Source: Austropuccinia psidii (Eukaryota > Basidiomycota > Pucciniomycetes > Pucciniales > Sphaerophragmiaceae). From it: 64,000 nucleotides of DNA. The notes beneath the pieces are model-generated. The model did no database searches and had not been told where the DNA came from. It was given only the letters and a program-made list of their open reading frames with translations. Numbering within the stretch: position 1 is the stretch's first letter; every line of letters begins with the position of its first letter. This document shows positions 49,651 through 61,402 of this stretch, one piece after another. The translations under genes and the position numbers were made by a program. Location of the stretch: contig JALGQZ010000001.1 in the NCBI GenBank assembly GCA_023105745.1, positions 58,981,437 to 59,045,436 of the forward strand. The letters are read 5' to 3'.

Positions 49651-51625
49651 ATGGATCCCCTCAGCGCCACATGTAATAAATCAAACAATCAGAAGCACCA
49701 ACAGCAGCAACATAATCATCTCATCAACCCATTTCAACCTCAGTCTCTTGCCCATTCTTCGCATTATCATCATCCTCACAATAATTTTCAGTCCCAACCG
49801 TCACCCAACTCGTCTTGGCCCTCCTCTCCGCTCATCAAACCACATCTCATCGGCTCACCTTCAAGTACTCAAAATCAGCAATCGATCGTTTGGCCTCATC
49901 GCTCAAATTCATCCACTTCCCTCTACAAACCAGCTAACCTAAATCATCAACCTCGTAGTCCAATAAGAGAAGACCATCGCCGTCCGATCAACTCAATATC
50001 TTCCAAGTCTTCTCCCCCTTCTTCGCCACTTCCTCAATCTTCCTCTCAATCCTTTTCAAATAATCCTATCATATCATCTGATCACAATCAAAAAGTCGAA
50101 AATTTAAATAGCAACCAAATCAAAAGGCAAATCAAGATTAAAGTGATTGGAATAGAACGTAATCGAAGAGATTTATATGTCAAGATTGATGGGTCTTCAA
50201 ATCCATCTAGAAGTTCTCATTCATCAAGCACCTCAAGATCTTATCGAGAGTTCTTGTCTTTCCATGAATCCCTGGTTGGCAATAATCCTCACACAATCGT
50301 CCCGCCCGTTCCATTCCCAAAGTGAGTTATATTTTAACTCAATAAACTCTTCATCATTGCTAAACAATTTACTATTACATAGTACTTCTGCACCAAATCC
50401 AGCAGACGATGATAGATTGGTAGCTTCAGCCTTTCAACAATTTTTCGATAGATTATTGCTCGACCCTTCTTTAAGGGCTGATGATGAATTGAGACTATTT
50501 CTAGAATCAGACTTTCGTTACACACCTCAATCCAAACCGAAACGTAGGACTACCTCAAGTGGATCTGGTTGGCTGAGCAAACCAGCGGCTGGAGCTTCAG
50601 TGAGAACTTTACCATCAAGCAATCTACCTCAGTCTTCGTCAAACTGTCCAGATACTATTGTTTCAGTTGTAGAAGAAGACGAATTATCAAACGCAAAATT
50701 ACAATTCAGATTATTGGAGGATAGGTTCACAGAATGTTTTAGATCCGTCGAACAACTCTCACGTGCTCGCCGCACATTATCCCATGCCCTACTTGAACTA
50801 TCCAGTCGACTTACTCAATTCTCTACCACCGAATCCCATGATGCCCTTGCTGAGGGCTTTCGGCGACTAGGTCAGACTCTTAAAGCTGTTTCAGAACTCG
50901 AAACCAATAGCGCAATAGGCTATTTGGTTACCTTTTCTGATGGTCTTAGTTGGTGTTCACTTAGCGCAAAAGCTGCTAAAGATGTCCTCCGAAATCGAGC
51001 TGGTGTCTTACAGGAACACTACGCAAGTGTCAAGAAATCCATTGAAAAACGCCGTCAAATCGAACGAATTAAAAGCAACACCCTCAGCGTATCTTCAGAA
51101 CGAGTCGAAAATGCTTTGGATGAATTGGAAGAGGCTAAGAAGGCCGAAGAGAATATTGCTCAAAAGGCCATGTTGATCTCGACAAACCTCAGGCCAGCAT
51201 TGCAGACTCATTCGAAAATGTTGCATGATGATCTCTTGCACAGTTTAATGGAAAATGCAAGGACTCAATTGATTTATGAGAAACAAATCTTGAAAGAGTT
51301 AGAGCGGGTCAAACCTGAGTTAGATTCAATCAGTTTGCGACCAGCCAAGGTAGTCTATCGGCAAACAGTTCTTGATGAAGCCAACCGGCCATCTCAAGAT
51401 CAAGAAAATCATGTACCAGATCGAATGGTCTCAAGTAGAACAACTGAATCAAACCGAAGCAGCTACTCAAAAGGACCAAGCTTAACAAATTCAATGATAT
51501 CCTCAGGAAGAATTGGTGAAATCGCCAAAGGTTTAGTTGTAAGTACATCAAGAGGCGAAAATGTAGATATCAGACAAAGAGTTGATGCCAAAAGTGCCGC
51601 GGCTTCCTTGGCAAGATTATTTTGA
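49651..51625 (+). CDS. VPS17: Vacuolar protein sorting protein 17 (retromer SNX-BAR subunit)
   Basis: Two exons, 49651-50321 and 50383-51625, give 637 residues. The ATG has A at -3 and G at +4. Residues 1-~155 are a His/Gln/Asn/Ser/Pro-rich disordered leader. Residues ~161-268 form a PX domain (IKIKVIGIERNRRDLYVKI, RSYREF at 196-201, the proline loop PPVPFP at 218-223, DDELRLFLESDF). A Ser-rich linker follows. Residues ~325-545 are a helical BAR domain with AKLQFRLLEDRF, FSTTESH, LGQTLKAVSELE, NRAGVLQEHYASVKKSIEKRR and ALDELEEAKKAEE. The Ser/Arg-rich tail ends VDAKSAAASLARLF. The TSAP...DDDRL join and the ESDF.YTP signature are what single out Vps17 from Snx4 or Vps5. In yeast Vps17 dimerises with Vps5, bends endosomal membranes and helps recycle Vps10 to the Golgi. 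It is the only host gene in the window, with markedly higher GC than its flanks. Confidence 0.88.
50322..50382 (+). other. VPS17 intron
   Basis: 61 bases from GTGAGT to ATTACATAG, phase 2, with a possible GCTAAAC branch site about 20 bases before the acceptor. It splits the PX domain after the proline loop. Splicing makes an Asn codon and joins PPVPFP to NTSAPNPADDDRL; without it the first frame stops at 50323. Confidence 0.88.
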
Positions 51626-52440
51626 GATTTTTTTTGAAGAATCGCCAGATATTGTGCCGGGAATTGGAAAACATCACAGAAGTTCTCAAAAAAAAATCTT
51701 CATTTGTGTTATTTTTGAAGACAGAGTGAAAAGACAGTGTTTGATTATTGCTATTATAAATATTGACAAAAAAAGAAATTAAATATCATTTTTTAATCTA
51801 AAGATAATGTAAGAAAAAGAAGGTAGCAAGAGTAAGTATTGACGTCCTCGAAAGTTTTTTTAGGAAGAAGCCAATAATTGATAGATTTTGAAGTTTGTTT
51901 TGTTTAGAAATGTCTAGATAAGCTATAAAGTATTGGAAGAAAAGCTTTGTTTCTGGAATAATAAGTAAGGCTAAAATATGTTTGAGTAATTCTTAGAACA
52001 AAAAGTGGCCAGTGATCTTACTTTCTGCTCCAAGATAACAATCTGTCAGGTGCCAGAAGGGTTATGTAAAGATGAACAGTATTTGGAGAATGCTTTTTGT
52101 ATTGGAGTCACAAAAGAAAATAAATGCAATGTGAGCTGTATTTGCAACTTGTAATTTATGACAATCACAGTTGAAGTTAATTTACTTTTTAATCTAATTT
52201 ATCTCTTGATCAATTATCTGCAAGTGGGTTACTTGATATATATGAACTGATGCTATGTTGGCAGTAGGCCCTGCATACACTAGACCTAAAAAAGATCATG
52301 ACAATGTTATATCACTGTTCAAAGGAGACAAATCAAAATAGCACAAGCTGTGTATTACATTGGGGAAACACAGCAAGATATATTTTACTTGCATTAATAT
52401 TCAAGTTGATACAATACTGTATTTAAAGCTAATAAGTAAT
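51626..52440. other. VPS17 3' flank
   Basis: AT-rich, no further gene. The transcript end presumably lies in the A/T-rich tract within about 200 bases of the stop codon, but no single poly(A) signal could be singled out. Confidence 0.4.
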
Positions 52441-52715
52441 GTTTGGTAAGGTATGATTATAAAATGGGATATGAAAATCTACTATTTTTATAATATTGTA
52501 CTATGAATATCCTCATGAATAATAAAAATAAAGATAAGGATTTGAATCAATGTTTTTATTACAGCTTTTAGGCATAGAAAACTATATTCATCATATAGAA
52601 TAATAATAAATATAACAAAAGATTATAATAATAAGGAATATATATTAATATAAAAGTAACTAATATATATAAGTGATAATTGTTGTTACCAACAATTGAT
52701 AATTACATGAAAGTT
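52441..52715 (-). repeat. LTR fragment of the Ty3/Gypsy lineage
   Basis: TGTTTGGTAAGGTATGATTA, then TTGTACTATGAATATCCTCATGAAT, matches the first ~250 bases of the LTRs at 29064 and 37734 in the same orientation. It contains AATTGTTG TTAC CAACAATT, a perfect 8-bp inverted repeat, at about 52679. The rest of the LTR is missing and family E sequence follows. Confidence 0.55.
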
Positions 52716-52797
52716 TTTCAGCCTGTGACTCCAAACAAGAGCACAAGAATGAAACCTAAAATACCAGAAATATGGTACATAGTGAAAAGAGTGGAAC
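52716..52797 (+). repeat. Family E LTR end fragment
   Basis: TCAGCCTGTGACTCCAAAC...AGAGCACAAGAATG matches the first ~80 bases of the copy at 27187 and the reverse complement of the right end of the copy at 12647-14058. It stops where the next family E copy begins in the opposite orientation, which suggests one E copy inserted into another. Confidence 0.55.
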
Positions 52798-53740
52798 TGT
52801 CAGGCTGAGTCTATGATAAATCTTTAAGAATTGTAAATACAAGCTTAACTATGACTGTGACATGTAGATAGGATAATGAAAAGAATCTTAAAGGGCTGTT
52901 AGGGCTTTACTATAATGGATATAGTGATGGCAAGTTCTGTTGAAAACCCAGGGTGTAGGTATTATCAATTGGGTTACTATAATAATAACTACAAGAATTA
53001 TACCTGGTTATTACTTCCAACAGTATAATTGTTTGTTACCAATTGTACCAAATAGGTGGTATAAGAGCAGGTTGGGGATTCCTGTTTTGGGAGGAAAAAG
53101 GTCCCTTGTTATCCTTAAGAGGGGTGGAAAGGCCTCTGGACCTTACCATGTAGGAGGAGGAAAGCAGTTTTCACTTTCAGTGATGGGCTTGTGGTTTTCA
53201 AAGACCTGTATTACCTATATGAGGCTCAGATGTAGTCTTGAAGCTGCATCTGGTCACTTTTCCCAAATACAGGGTGAATATTTTCACCTGGGGTTCTCAT
53301 AGACATGTTCTGACAGGTCAGATGCATAGAAAGCTGTACAGAACATATCAGTAGACCCTGTATTAGTCATGCTATGAGGTTTTGAAGTATAAAAAACCTT
53401 TTTCATGACTTTGAAACCTTATTTTCATATTTATGGGATGTTATCCCACAGTTTTGGGTTTCTTCCAATATTGTGGGATTTTGACCTGAAAACTGAAATG
53501 AATTTTTCAGTTTTTAAGATAGAGGGATAAAAAGCAGTTAATTTTTTAGCCCTTGATGGGTTCTACACAGTGGTCACTCCTTTGATATAGCAAAGTTATT
53601 CAGGGTTTTTTCACATGGTGGACTGTGATCTAAAGCTTTCCAGTATTAATTGGTCTTTAAAATGGTCTAATAGCTTTTTTGGAAAGAGTTCCCTTTGCTG
53701 AGGTCTGGAAGACAGCATTGTGACAAATTTGCCTTAATCT
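52798..53740 (-). repeat. Family E LTR, truncated copy
   Basis: Starts TGTCAGGCTGAGTCTATGATAA exactly like the solo LTR at 12647 and is colinear with it through GGGCTTTACTATA, the CATCTGG...CAATACAGGGTGAA segment and ATGGGATGTTATCCCA. Similarity stops near 53740, before the terminal CACAGGCTGACA. The sequence beyond is a transposase relic. Confidence 0.65.
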
Positions 53741-53749
53741 CCCCCAAGT

Positions 53750-54350
53750 GGAAGATTGAAGCTGGAGAAGGTCTATGTTGCCGGACTCATTCCTGGCTCA
53801 AAGAAGCCAACTTCCCTTCAATTGAATTACCTATTAATGCCTCTGATCAATGAGCTCAAAGAACTGTGGCAAGGTTACCATTTTGACCCACCTCAACAGG
53901 ACCTTCAGGATCCTTTATCCATGTTTCCATCCTCACGGACATTGCAGATGTGGTTTCCATGTGCAAGCTTACTGGAGTTGTTTCTCATTCAAGCAACCAC
54001 TTTTGTAATTTTTCTCTATTCAAAAGGCTCAAATTGAAGAAATTGGTCCTCAATTTCACTACACATGCACATACCCAAATAATAAATCGACCATTGCCAA
54101 ATGGCTTCAGGAAACCCCAAAACAAAGACTTGCAATTTTTTCTGAGTATGGAGTGCAATATTCAATTTTGGAAGACCTTCCATATTGGGATGCAACCAGA
54201 ATGATTAATCTTGACATGATGCATAATTTAATACTTGGAATTTTGAAGGATCATACAGCTTTCAAATTGTGTATTCTGGAGGCCAAATCAAACAAATACA
54301 TCAAGTCCTTCAGGAAATCCAATGACACCAACAGCTCAGACTAATATTAA
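53750..54350 (+). pseudogene. Tnp2/CACTA-type transposase fragment
   Basis: Three frames together read as one transposase segment. EKVYVAGLIPGSKKPTSLQLN and LMPLINELKELW come first (53756-). After a shift near 53955, SMCKLTGVVSHSSNHFCNFS follows. After another near 54140-54160, EYGVQYSILEDLPYWDA and RMINLDMMHNLILGILKDH follow. The order GLIPGP..P / LRPLVDEL..W / ASHS.THFC / YS.L..LPYFD..R..V.DPMHNL.LG is the hallmark of basidiomycete Tnp2 (EnSpm/CACTA) transposases. Both ends of the gene and any terminal inverted repeats are missing, so it is a dead internal fragment lying between an E-family LTR and the second Gypsy element. Confidence 0.8.
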
Positions 54351-54526
54351 ATGACCTCCAACAGCTCTCTTGATTGAATAAAATTGAGAGGGACCCGCTC
54401 CCTGAGAAGGGATGCAGCAAAAATCATAAATGAGTCACTCCCCACTACTTCCACCTGACAAAATTACTTCCCAATGCCCACCCCTCACACACAACATCCA
54501 ACTAGTGTCTCTGTGGAGATTCCCTT

Positions 54527-56652
54527 TGTAAGGTTTGTCTATGAAACTCTTGATAATAGTAAAAATATCAAGAGTACTATGAATGTCCTCAGTAGAAAAG
54601 TATAATATAAAAAAATTTTATAACCACAAATTTAAATATAATTATTAAAAATAACTATATAAAAAAAATATTCAATTATTATTATATAAAATGATAATAA
54701 AAAAACATAATAATTATAATAAATTATAATTCTTCTATTATTGTTATAGTCACTGAAGATTATAACAATAAGAAGTGTAAAGCTCTTAATGAGACAATTA
54801 CATGTGGAAAATATAAATATTTAGCCACTTATAAATAATATATAAATATTATTTATAAAATAATTAAAACACACACTGTTCAGAAATAATTCTATATAAA
54901 AAAACTAATAATGGATAAAAAAAATATAGAATTATAAAGAAAACTTGCTTTTAATATGAATTTAATACAACAAGTCAAACAACAACAGTTATTATATTAA
55001 ATAAATATTACAAGTTGAAAACACGCCAAAAATCAATATGTTTAAAGATAAAACAACTTTTTATAGTAAAAATGATGATTAAAGACTGTTCAAGAGGAAT
55101 TTGTGGATTTTAAAAGATATTTTAAAGACAAAACTTTTATAAAATAAAATATATTATAGGTGATTACAACAATCATATAATTTCTATGATTTCAATTCTT
55201 TACTTCAAGATTCATAAAGAAGAAAATACTTGAGAAATACTTTAATAATAAGATTTTATATATAATAAAACTGTACCTGTATAAATGTCTAATATGATTG
55301 GATTAATGATTGATGATGGACAAAAACAGTGATGAAAAGACTCTTTTTATGTCTACAGAGCAGCTCTCATGATTAATCATGGATATGGAGGGCGTGCTCA
55401 GGTCAAAACTGAAAAACCATGCTTAAAAATAAGGTTCTTAACTTAAGGTGACTTATTTTTAATTCCAATTTGAAGTTACCAGTGTTATTTTTAACTCCAA
55501 GTAACTTTAATCCTCATTTCAGTTAATTATTTTAAGTTTTAATATAAAATAAGTTTATTTATATTAAAGTTCATCACATGAACAACTTAAAGATAAAGTT
55601 TCAAGCAGAAATCTAGAAATCTTAATTTTCTTCAAGTATAATTAGAAGAGTAAATTTCCAGGCTAATTACCCAGGAAATCTGTCTATAAAAGATACTTAA
55701 AATTTAATTTATATATAGAGAATATTAAATTGTAGGCTGTTTGAAAGCTTCAAGCAAATCCATTAATAATTGGATTTTTAATGAATTTTTGAAGTTATTT
55801 CTATTTTTCCACTTAAAATAGCAATACACACTAAGCCTTAGCTTTTGATAAGGTTTTAATACTTGCAACCTTAAAGGTTTAAGCTTATTTAAGCTTTGAC
55901 AGGTCTCAAAACTTTAATATCAAGCCTGCATATTGGGATTTACCCTTTGGAAGCTTAAAATTCCTGTCCAAATTGGGTTAAAACCAGTTTAAACCTTAAG
56001 GTTGGATCAAAGTCTAATCTTAAAGTTTAAATAAGGTTGAAAATACTCCAATACAGGTGGATAACCTTAATTGAATCCTTGAAGATCCAAAAAGTTGGGT
56101 ACCCCAGCTCTGTTTTGTCTTTTTACTTTGTCCCACCTTTTTGCATGGATTTTGCCCTTTTATTTATTTAAAGCCATACTATGGCCTTTTAAACCCTTTT
56201 AAATTGAGCTCACGCAGGATTTACATTCTGTATGGCAAATCCTCAGCCAATTCAGTAAACATATACAACACCTCAATTTTAACTAAAATTTTGGTAAGCT
56301 TGCATAAACCTTATGCAACTTTAAATTTAAGCTTATTTAAGCTTAAATTTAACAATTTTAAAAAAATGTTGAAAAAGGTACATTAGTACTGTGAGATTAT
56401 GAAATCTTCCAATAACATAAGAAATAAGCCTTTTTGGGTATAAAGCCTATGGGTGTACCCTAGGTCATTTTTGGTGTAGAATCCCAAAATGACATAATAT
56501 TTATAACTTTGTTTATCCAAAAAAAAGTTATACTTATTTTATATTATTTTTTATTTTAAATTCAATGGAAACGTCTGTTGAAGACTAAATCAACTGTATA
56601 TAAAGTCATTTGTGGCCTTATGGGTATGTTATACATACCTCACAGGCTGACA
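54527..56652 (-). repeat. 3' LTR of the second element
   Basis: Runs TGTAAGGTTTGTCTATGAAAC...CACAGGCTGACA on the plus strand. At 2126 bp it is slightly longer than the LTRs of the first element and only partly alignable with them. The right terminus links this subfamily to the family E solo LTRs, which end CACAGGCTGACA too. Confidence 0.9.
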
Positions 56653-56664
56653 TTCCCTACCACC
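56653..56664 (-). promoter_or_regulatory. Polypurine tract of the second element
   Basis: GGTGGTAGGGAA in sense, identical to 31098-31109 in the first element and directly before the 3' LTR. Confidence 0.7.
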
Positions 56665-56779
56665 AAAAAATTGTACCACAATTTTCTTTTATTAGTATAC
56701 CCCCAGGTTAATTGGGGGGGTATCATCCACCCTCCAACCTCTTTACTTATACTTTAAAGTATGTCAAGCACACAATTCA

Positions 56780-59700
56780 GATGTTTTATTGAGGAATTGG
56801 TCTTCTTGAATGTCTGAATCTTCTCAGAAATGTCTGGGAATCAGGTATTTTTTCTGCTACAATCTATTAATCTTCATGTTGTGGATTTCTGTACCTGACC
56901 AAGTATTCTCTTTCATTTTTTCCCCTAAGTCTTCTTTCTTTCAAGACTTTTAGTACTTTTCTCTCTTCACTTTGATCAAGTGGAGGTACTTCTAAGGGTG
57001 TTTCATTTCTCAAAGGAAATAATTTCTTATCACTTGAAGTGTAATGCTTTACCAGACTAACAGGAAAATCTGGATGTTTGTTTTGCAATTCTCCTGAAAG
57101 TTCTACCTTTACTGTATTTGTCCCATGAAGGGCTTTAATAATAAATGGTCCTGCAAAGGAATCATTCAATTTCTTTGTACCTTTAATATTATTAAAGTTC
57201 AAGGTTGAAACTAGTATTAAGTCCCCTACTTTGAATTCTGGGGTTTCATGATTTTTATCCCATTTCTGTTTAGCATATTCAAAGGCATACTTCATGCTTT
57301 GATTTGCATTATGACTTACTTTATCAAGCAATAACTTAAATCTTGAAGAAGTTGTATTAATATAAACTAAATACTTCTTCAAATTATCAACTGGAAGTTT
57401 AGGGTTCCATCCTTTTTCCAACATTGCAGGAGCTTTGCCTGTTGAAGCATGGATGGAGGTTATGTAGGCTAATTACAATGCTGGTATAAGAGTACAAAAA
57501 TCATGGGTAAAGACATAAGAATCTTTAAGCTCCAGGCCATAAGCACAAAATCTTCTGATCATGTACTCAAGGGTTTGTATCATTCTTTCTGATAACCCAT
57601 ATGTTTGTGGATGGTATTCTGTTGAGAATGATAGTTTTGTACCCAAAAGCTTATGTAAATTAGTCCATAAGGCTGATGTAAATTTTGGGTCTCTATCAAT
57701 AATGATATTTTTAAAGAGACAAGTATGAGATATAACTCTGTTCCAAATCAAAAGAGCTGTATCCATAGCAGTGTCATCTTTATGACATGGTAAAAAGATT
57801 GGTGTTTTGCTATATCTGTATACAATGGTAAGACATGCATTGGAACCTTTATCACCTCCAGGTGGTAAGGAAGTTATCCAATCCATATGAGCTACTTCCC
57901 ATGGGGTACTTGGTTCTTGGATATGAATCATCAAACCAAATTTTTTACCAGTAGCTTTATTGGCTTTCTGACATCTATCACAGCTATGACAGTACTCAAT
58001 GACATATTTTCTCAAAGATGGCCACCAGGCACATGTCTTAATTCTTTCCATTGTTCTGTCTTCTGACAGATGTCCAGAAAAAGTATTATAATGGCATTCT
58101 AGAAGTATTGTGTTAATTAGCATTCTACTACACAGGACCATGACACATGTGTGTTTAGATCTATGATATAAGATACCATCAAATAAATGGAATCTTCCAT
58201 TGTCATAAGATGTTTTCCAAATATCATCCAGAGAATTAGCCAAAGCTGCATCTTTGAAATCTTTGTCAAGTAGAGAAGTAAGAATGTGAAAATTCTTATC
58301 TGGCTTATAGATCTCTATAACTTCTTCAAAGAATTCTGTTCCAACATCTGTGATGTTAATTCCTTCAATTGGAATTTGAGCTTCTGCACCTGTGTCAACA
58401 TAGGCAGGATTGTCAGGTGTATTGGGTAATTTCTATCTACTTAAGACATCAGCATTCTTGTGAATATTTCCAGCTTCATGTACTATGGTCATATTGCCTC
58501 TATACTACTGTATAGAAATCTGACATCTTAACATGTGTCTGTTTGGCGTTTTCATGTTAAGAAGTGATGTTACTGTGTTACAATCAGTAATTACTTCAAA
58601 CAAGCTACCATCCAGATAATAATGAAGTTTTTCCAGAGCCCAAACAAGGAAAAGGGACTCCATCTGGCTGGCTCCATATCTGGCCCCAGTAGTTTTAATT
58701 TGACTTGAAATAAAACAAATTGGACCTTCATAAGGTTTGTCCTTGACAATTTGAACTTGATGAAGAGCTGAACCTAGGCCCTCACCACATGCATCAATAT
58801 ACAGCTTTAAAGGAAGTTTCCAGTCTGGCTTCAGTAATAATGGTGCATTGGTCAAGGCATATCTGATTTTTTCATATGCTTGAATCCTCTCCTGTGTCAT
58901 TTCAAAGAAAGTTTGTTGATCACAAATTCTGTACAATGATCTGGCATAGATTGCAAAATTTTCAAGGTGTTGCCTGTAATAACTGGCAAACCCCAAGAAA
59001 GACATTATTTCTTTCTTGTTCTGGGGCATTTGTCCCAGTAACACTGCAGCCAATTTGTTTTTATCAACACCAAGGCTCCATCCTGATACTACATGTCCTA
59101 GAGCTTTTAACTCATGAAACCCAAAATTACATTTTTTAAGAGATATTTTCATTTTCACTTGAAGAATTTTTTTAAGTACTAATGAAAGTATCTCTAAATG
59201 AAATTGCCAGGATTCTGAACAAATGATAATGTCATAAATATAAATGATTAACCATCCCTCTGATAACTAATGTGGGAATATGGTGTTCATTATCCTTTGA
59301 TAGTGAGAGGGTGCATTTTCAATACCAAAAGGCATCCTCAAGTATTCATAAATACCACAATGAGCAATAATCCTCAATAATTTTGTAGCATGAGGTGTTG
59401 AAACATTCTAATGGAAAACTTTATGAGCATCCATAGAAGAGATAAACTTTGCTTTGGATAATTGAGTCAAAGTCTCATGGATTCTAGGAATTGGATACCT
59501 ATCTGGAATAATGTAAGTATTCAATGCTCTAAAATCACCAACCATCCTTGATTTATCATTATGCCAAGTAATAATTACAGGAGTTGTTACTTCTACTTCT
59601 TCATTGTGTCCAACTTTTTTAAGAACTCCCAGTTTCATCAGTTCATTAATATGATTTTCTAATGCTTCTCTGGACCTAGGGCCAGCTGGGTAAGCTGGTC

Positions 59701-59854
59701 TTCTTAAAGGTGGAGGGTAAGGTCTTTCCACATTAAGAATAATTTCCACTTTATGGCGTTTGATAGCCCCAAGTGGTTCATTATCAGAAAAAAAGGCATC
59801 CCTGTATTGAACTAAAATTTCAATAAGTTCTTCCTTCATTTCTAGTGTCAATTA
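56780..59854 (-). pseudogene. Pol of the second element (RT, RNase H, integrase, chromodomain)
   Basis: One frame throughout, interrupted by stops at 59852, 59408, 59267, 58505, 58433, 57473 and, twice, just below 56869. [34 protein letters not shown] and [19 protein letters not shown]. The YIDD box is YIYD (59234-59236), losing a catalytic Asp. RNase [38 protein letters not shown]. Integrase has both halves of HHCC (CHYNTFSGH, CHSCDRCQ), HMDWITSLPPGG, IIIDRDPKFTSALW and SERMIQTLE, so the integrase triad survives in outline. The C-terminal chromodomain (EREYLVRYRN, then ...FLRRFRH) stays in frame with integrase here, unlike in the first element. It cannot be active itself. Confidence 0.93.
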
Positions 59855-61360
59855 AGGACTAATTTGTGCTTCAATTAATTTATCTGACACAAATTTTTCT
59901 TTATTAACATTTTTTACTTGTCTAATGACACTTATTTCTCTTTTTTCTGGAGGAAAAGCAAATTTTTGCCTTTTATTTTCTCCTATAGTGAAATACCTGT
60001 CTTCATGATTATTAATATCAATACCATAAATATTGAGATAATCATTTACAAGTATAAAGTGTTGTGAAGTACAATTATTCATAACACCAAATTCAACTTT
60101 TAATCTGATACTTCCTGTAGGATGAGGGAATATCATTGCTTCTTTAAATATACCAAAGGGGAGAATATTTTGGCTGGCACTGCTGAATTTTATACCTTCA
60201 ATTGGTATTAACTTGTCTTTCCAATTGGTATAAATCTTGTCAAGATAATCTTTTCCAACACAAGTACAAAAAGCACCTGAGTCAAGCTGTATCTTGGCTT
60301 CTTTGTTGTTTATCACAATATTTGTGATACAATATGATCCAGCTGTATAACCTTTACCTCTGTCTGGTTTGGTTTTCTGAATTTTAGCATCTTTTACGTC
60401 TATGAGATCCATACATTCATCACTGTACTGTGGTAAGTGAGTATGCACTCCTGTGACCTCAAAGGAAACACTAATATCTTTTATACTAAGTTCTTCTGGT
60501 AATTCCTCCTCTTCAGAAGGCTCATAATCACTCTCATGTACAGGGACATCATTTGTTTCTTTTGTGTCATCTTTTTCAATTTCTATCTCATTGATTCTTG
60601 TCTGTTTGGGACAAGTATTAGCCAAATGAGATGTACTTCCACACTTGTGACATTTTAAAGGAGCTTTGTAATGTGGCTTATTGGGTTTTGGAATTTGTTT
60701 CCCACTGGTCTTGTTGTCCATTGGGGATTTATACCAATTCCTACCAATTTTTGTTCTAGTAGTGACTTCCTCCATAGCATTGATATAATCTTCTGTAGAG
60801 CAAGGCTCAATAAATCTTCTTCTTATAGCATGCTCAAGGTCACCACTAAGCTTTCTGAATATCCTTTTATGTATCATTTTTTCAGACATATCAGGATAAA
60901 GGGCAGTTAATCTTTCCTTTTTTTTAAGAAACCAAGACAAGGTCCTGTTAATCTCAATATTAAAAATGGCTTCAAAAGAATTCTCCAATTTAAATCTCCC
61001 TGAATCATTTGCCCATTTGGAAATAATCTGGTCTTCCCACCAAGGCCAAGAATGTTTACCATGGTCTTGTCTCATCTTGTAATACCATTTCTTTTCTGAT
61101 TTGGTAAAAAATGAGTGTAATCTGGCACTTATGTATTCATCTGGTATGCTAAAATCTTCTTTAAAAATATAAATTGTTTTCATAAATTCCATATGATTAC
61201 ATTCTACTTCACCACTGAAGGTTGGCCATTCCTCTAATCTTGGAATGTCTTTCAAATCGCAAGCAGTTTCTACTTCTGAATTACTTGAAATTGTATGATG
61301 TAAGTCATTATTTAAGTTTAGAAAATTTCTATCAAGAATTGGTGTAGACTGTCTTGGCAA
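59852..61360 (-). pseudogene. Gag capsid/nucleocapsid and protease of the second element
   Basis: An open stretch of 502 residues. Capsid-like domain: EEWPTFSGEVECNH, KKWYYKMRQDHGKH and WANDSGRFKLENSFE. The zinc knuckle CHKCGSTSHLANTC has a complete CX2CX4HX4C. After an acidic linker, the aspartic protease has DSG (IQLDSGAFCTCVGKDYL). The linker DYLNIYGIDINNHEDRYFTIG leads toward RT and ends at a TAA (59852-59854) that separates it from pol in the same frame. Upstream in the same frame, stops at 61361 and 61403 cut it from the coiled-coil part of gag, so the listed start is not biological. Confidence 0.88.
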
Positions 61361-61402
61361 TTAATTTTTCAGTGATATATTGTTAATACTTGATTGAATA
61401 TC

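Noticed and set aside
50177..50382. Upstream extension of the second VPS17 frame as a separate start
   Set aside because: It is out of phase with exon 1, which carries the PX domain motifs. Splicing the 61-bp intron gives one continuous protein.
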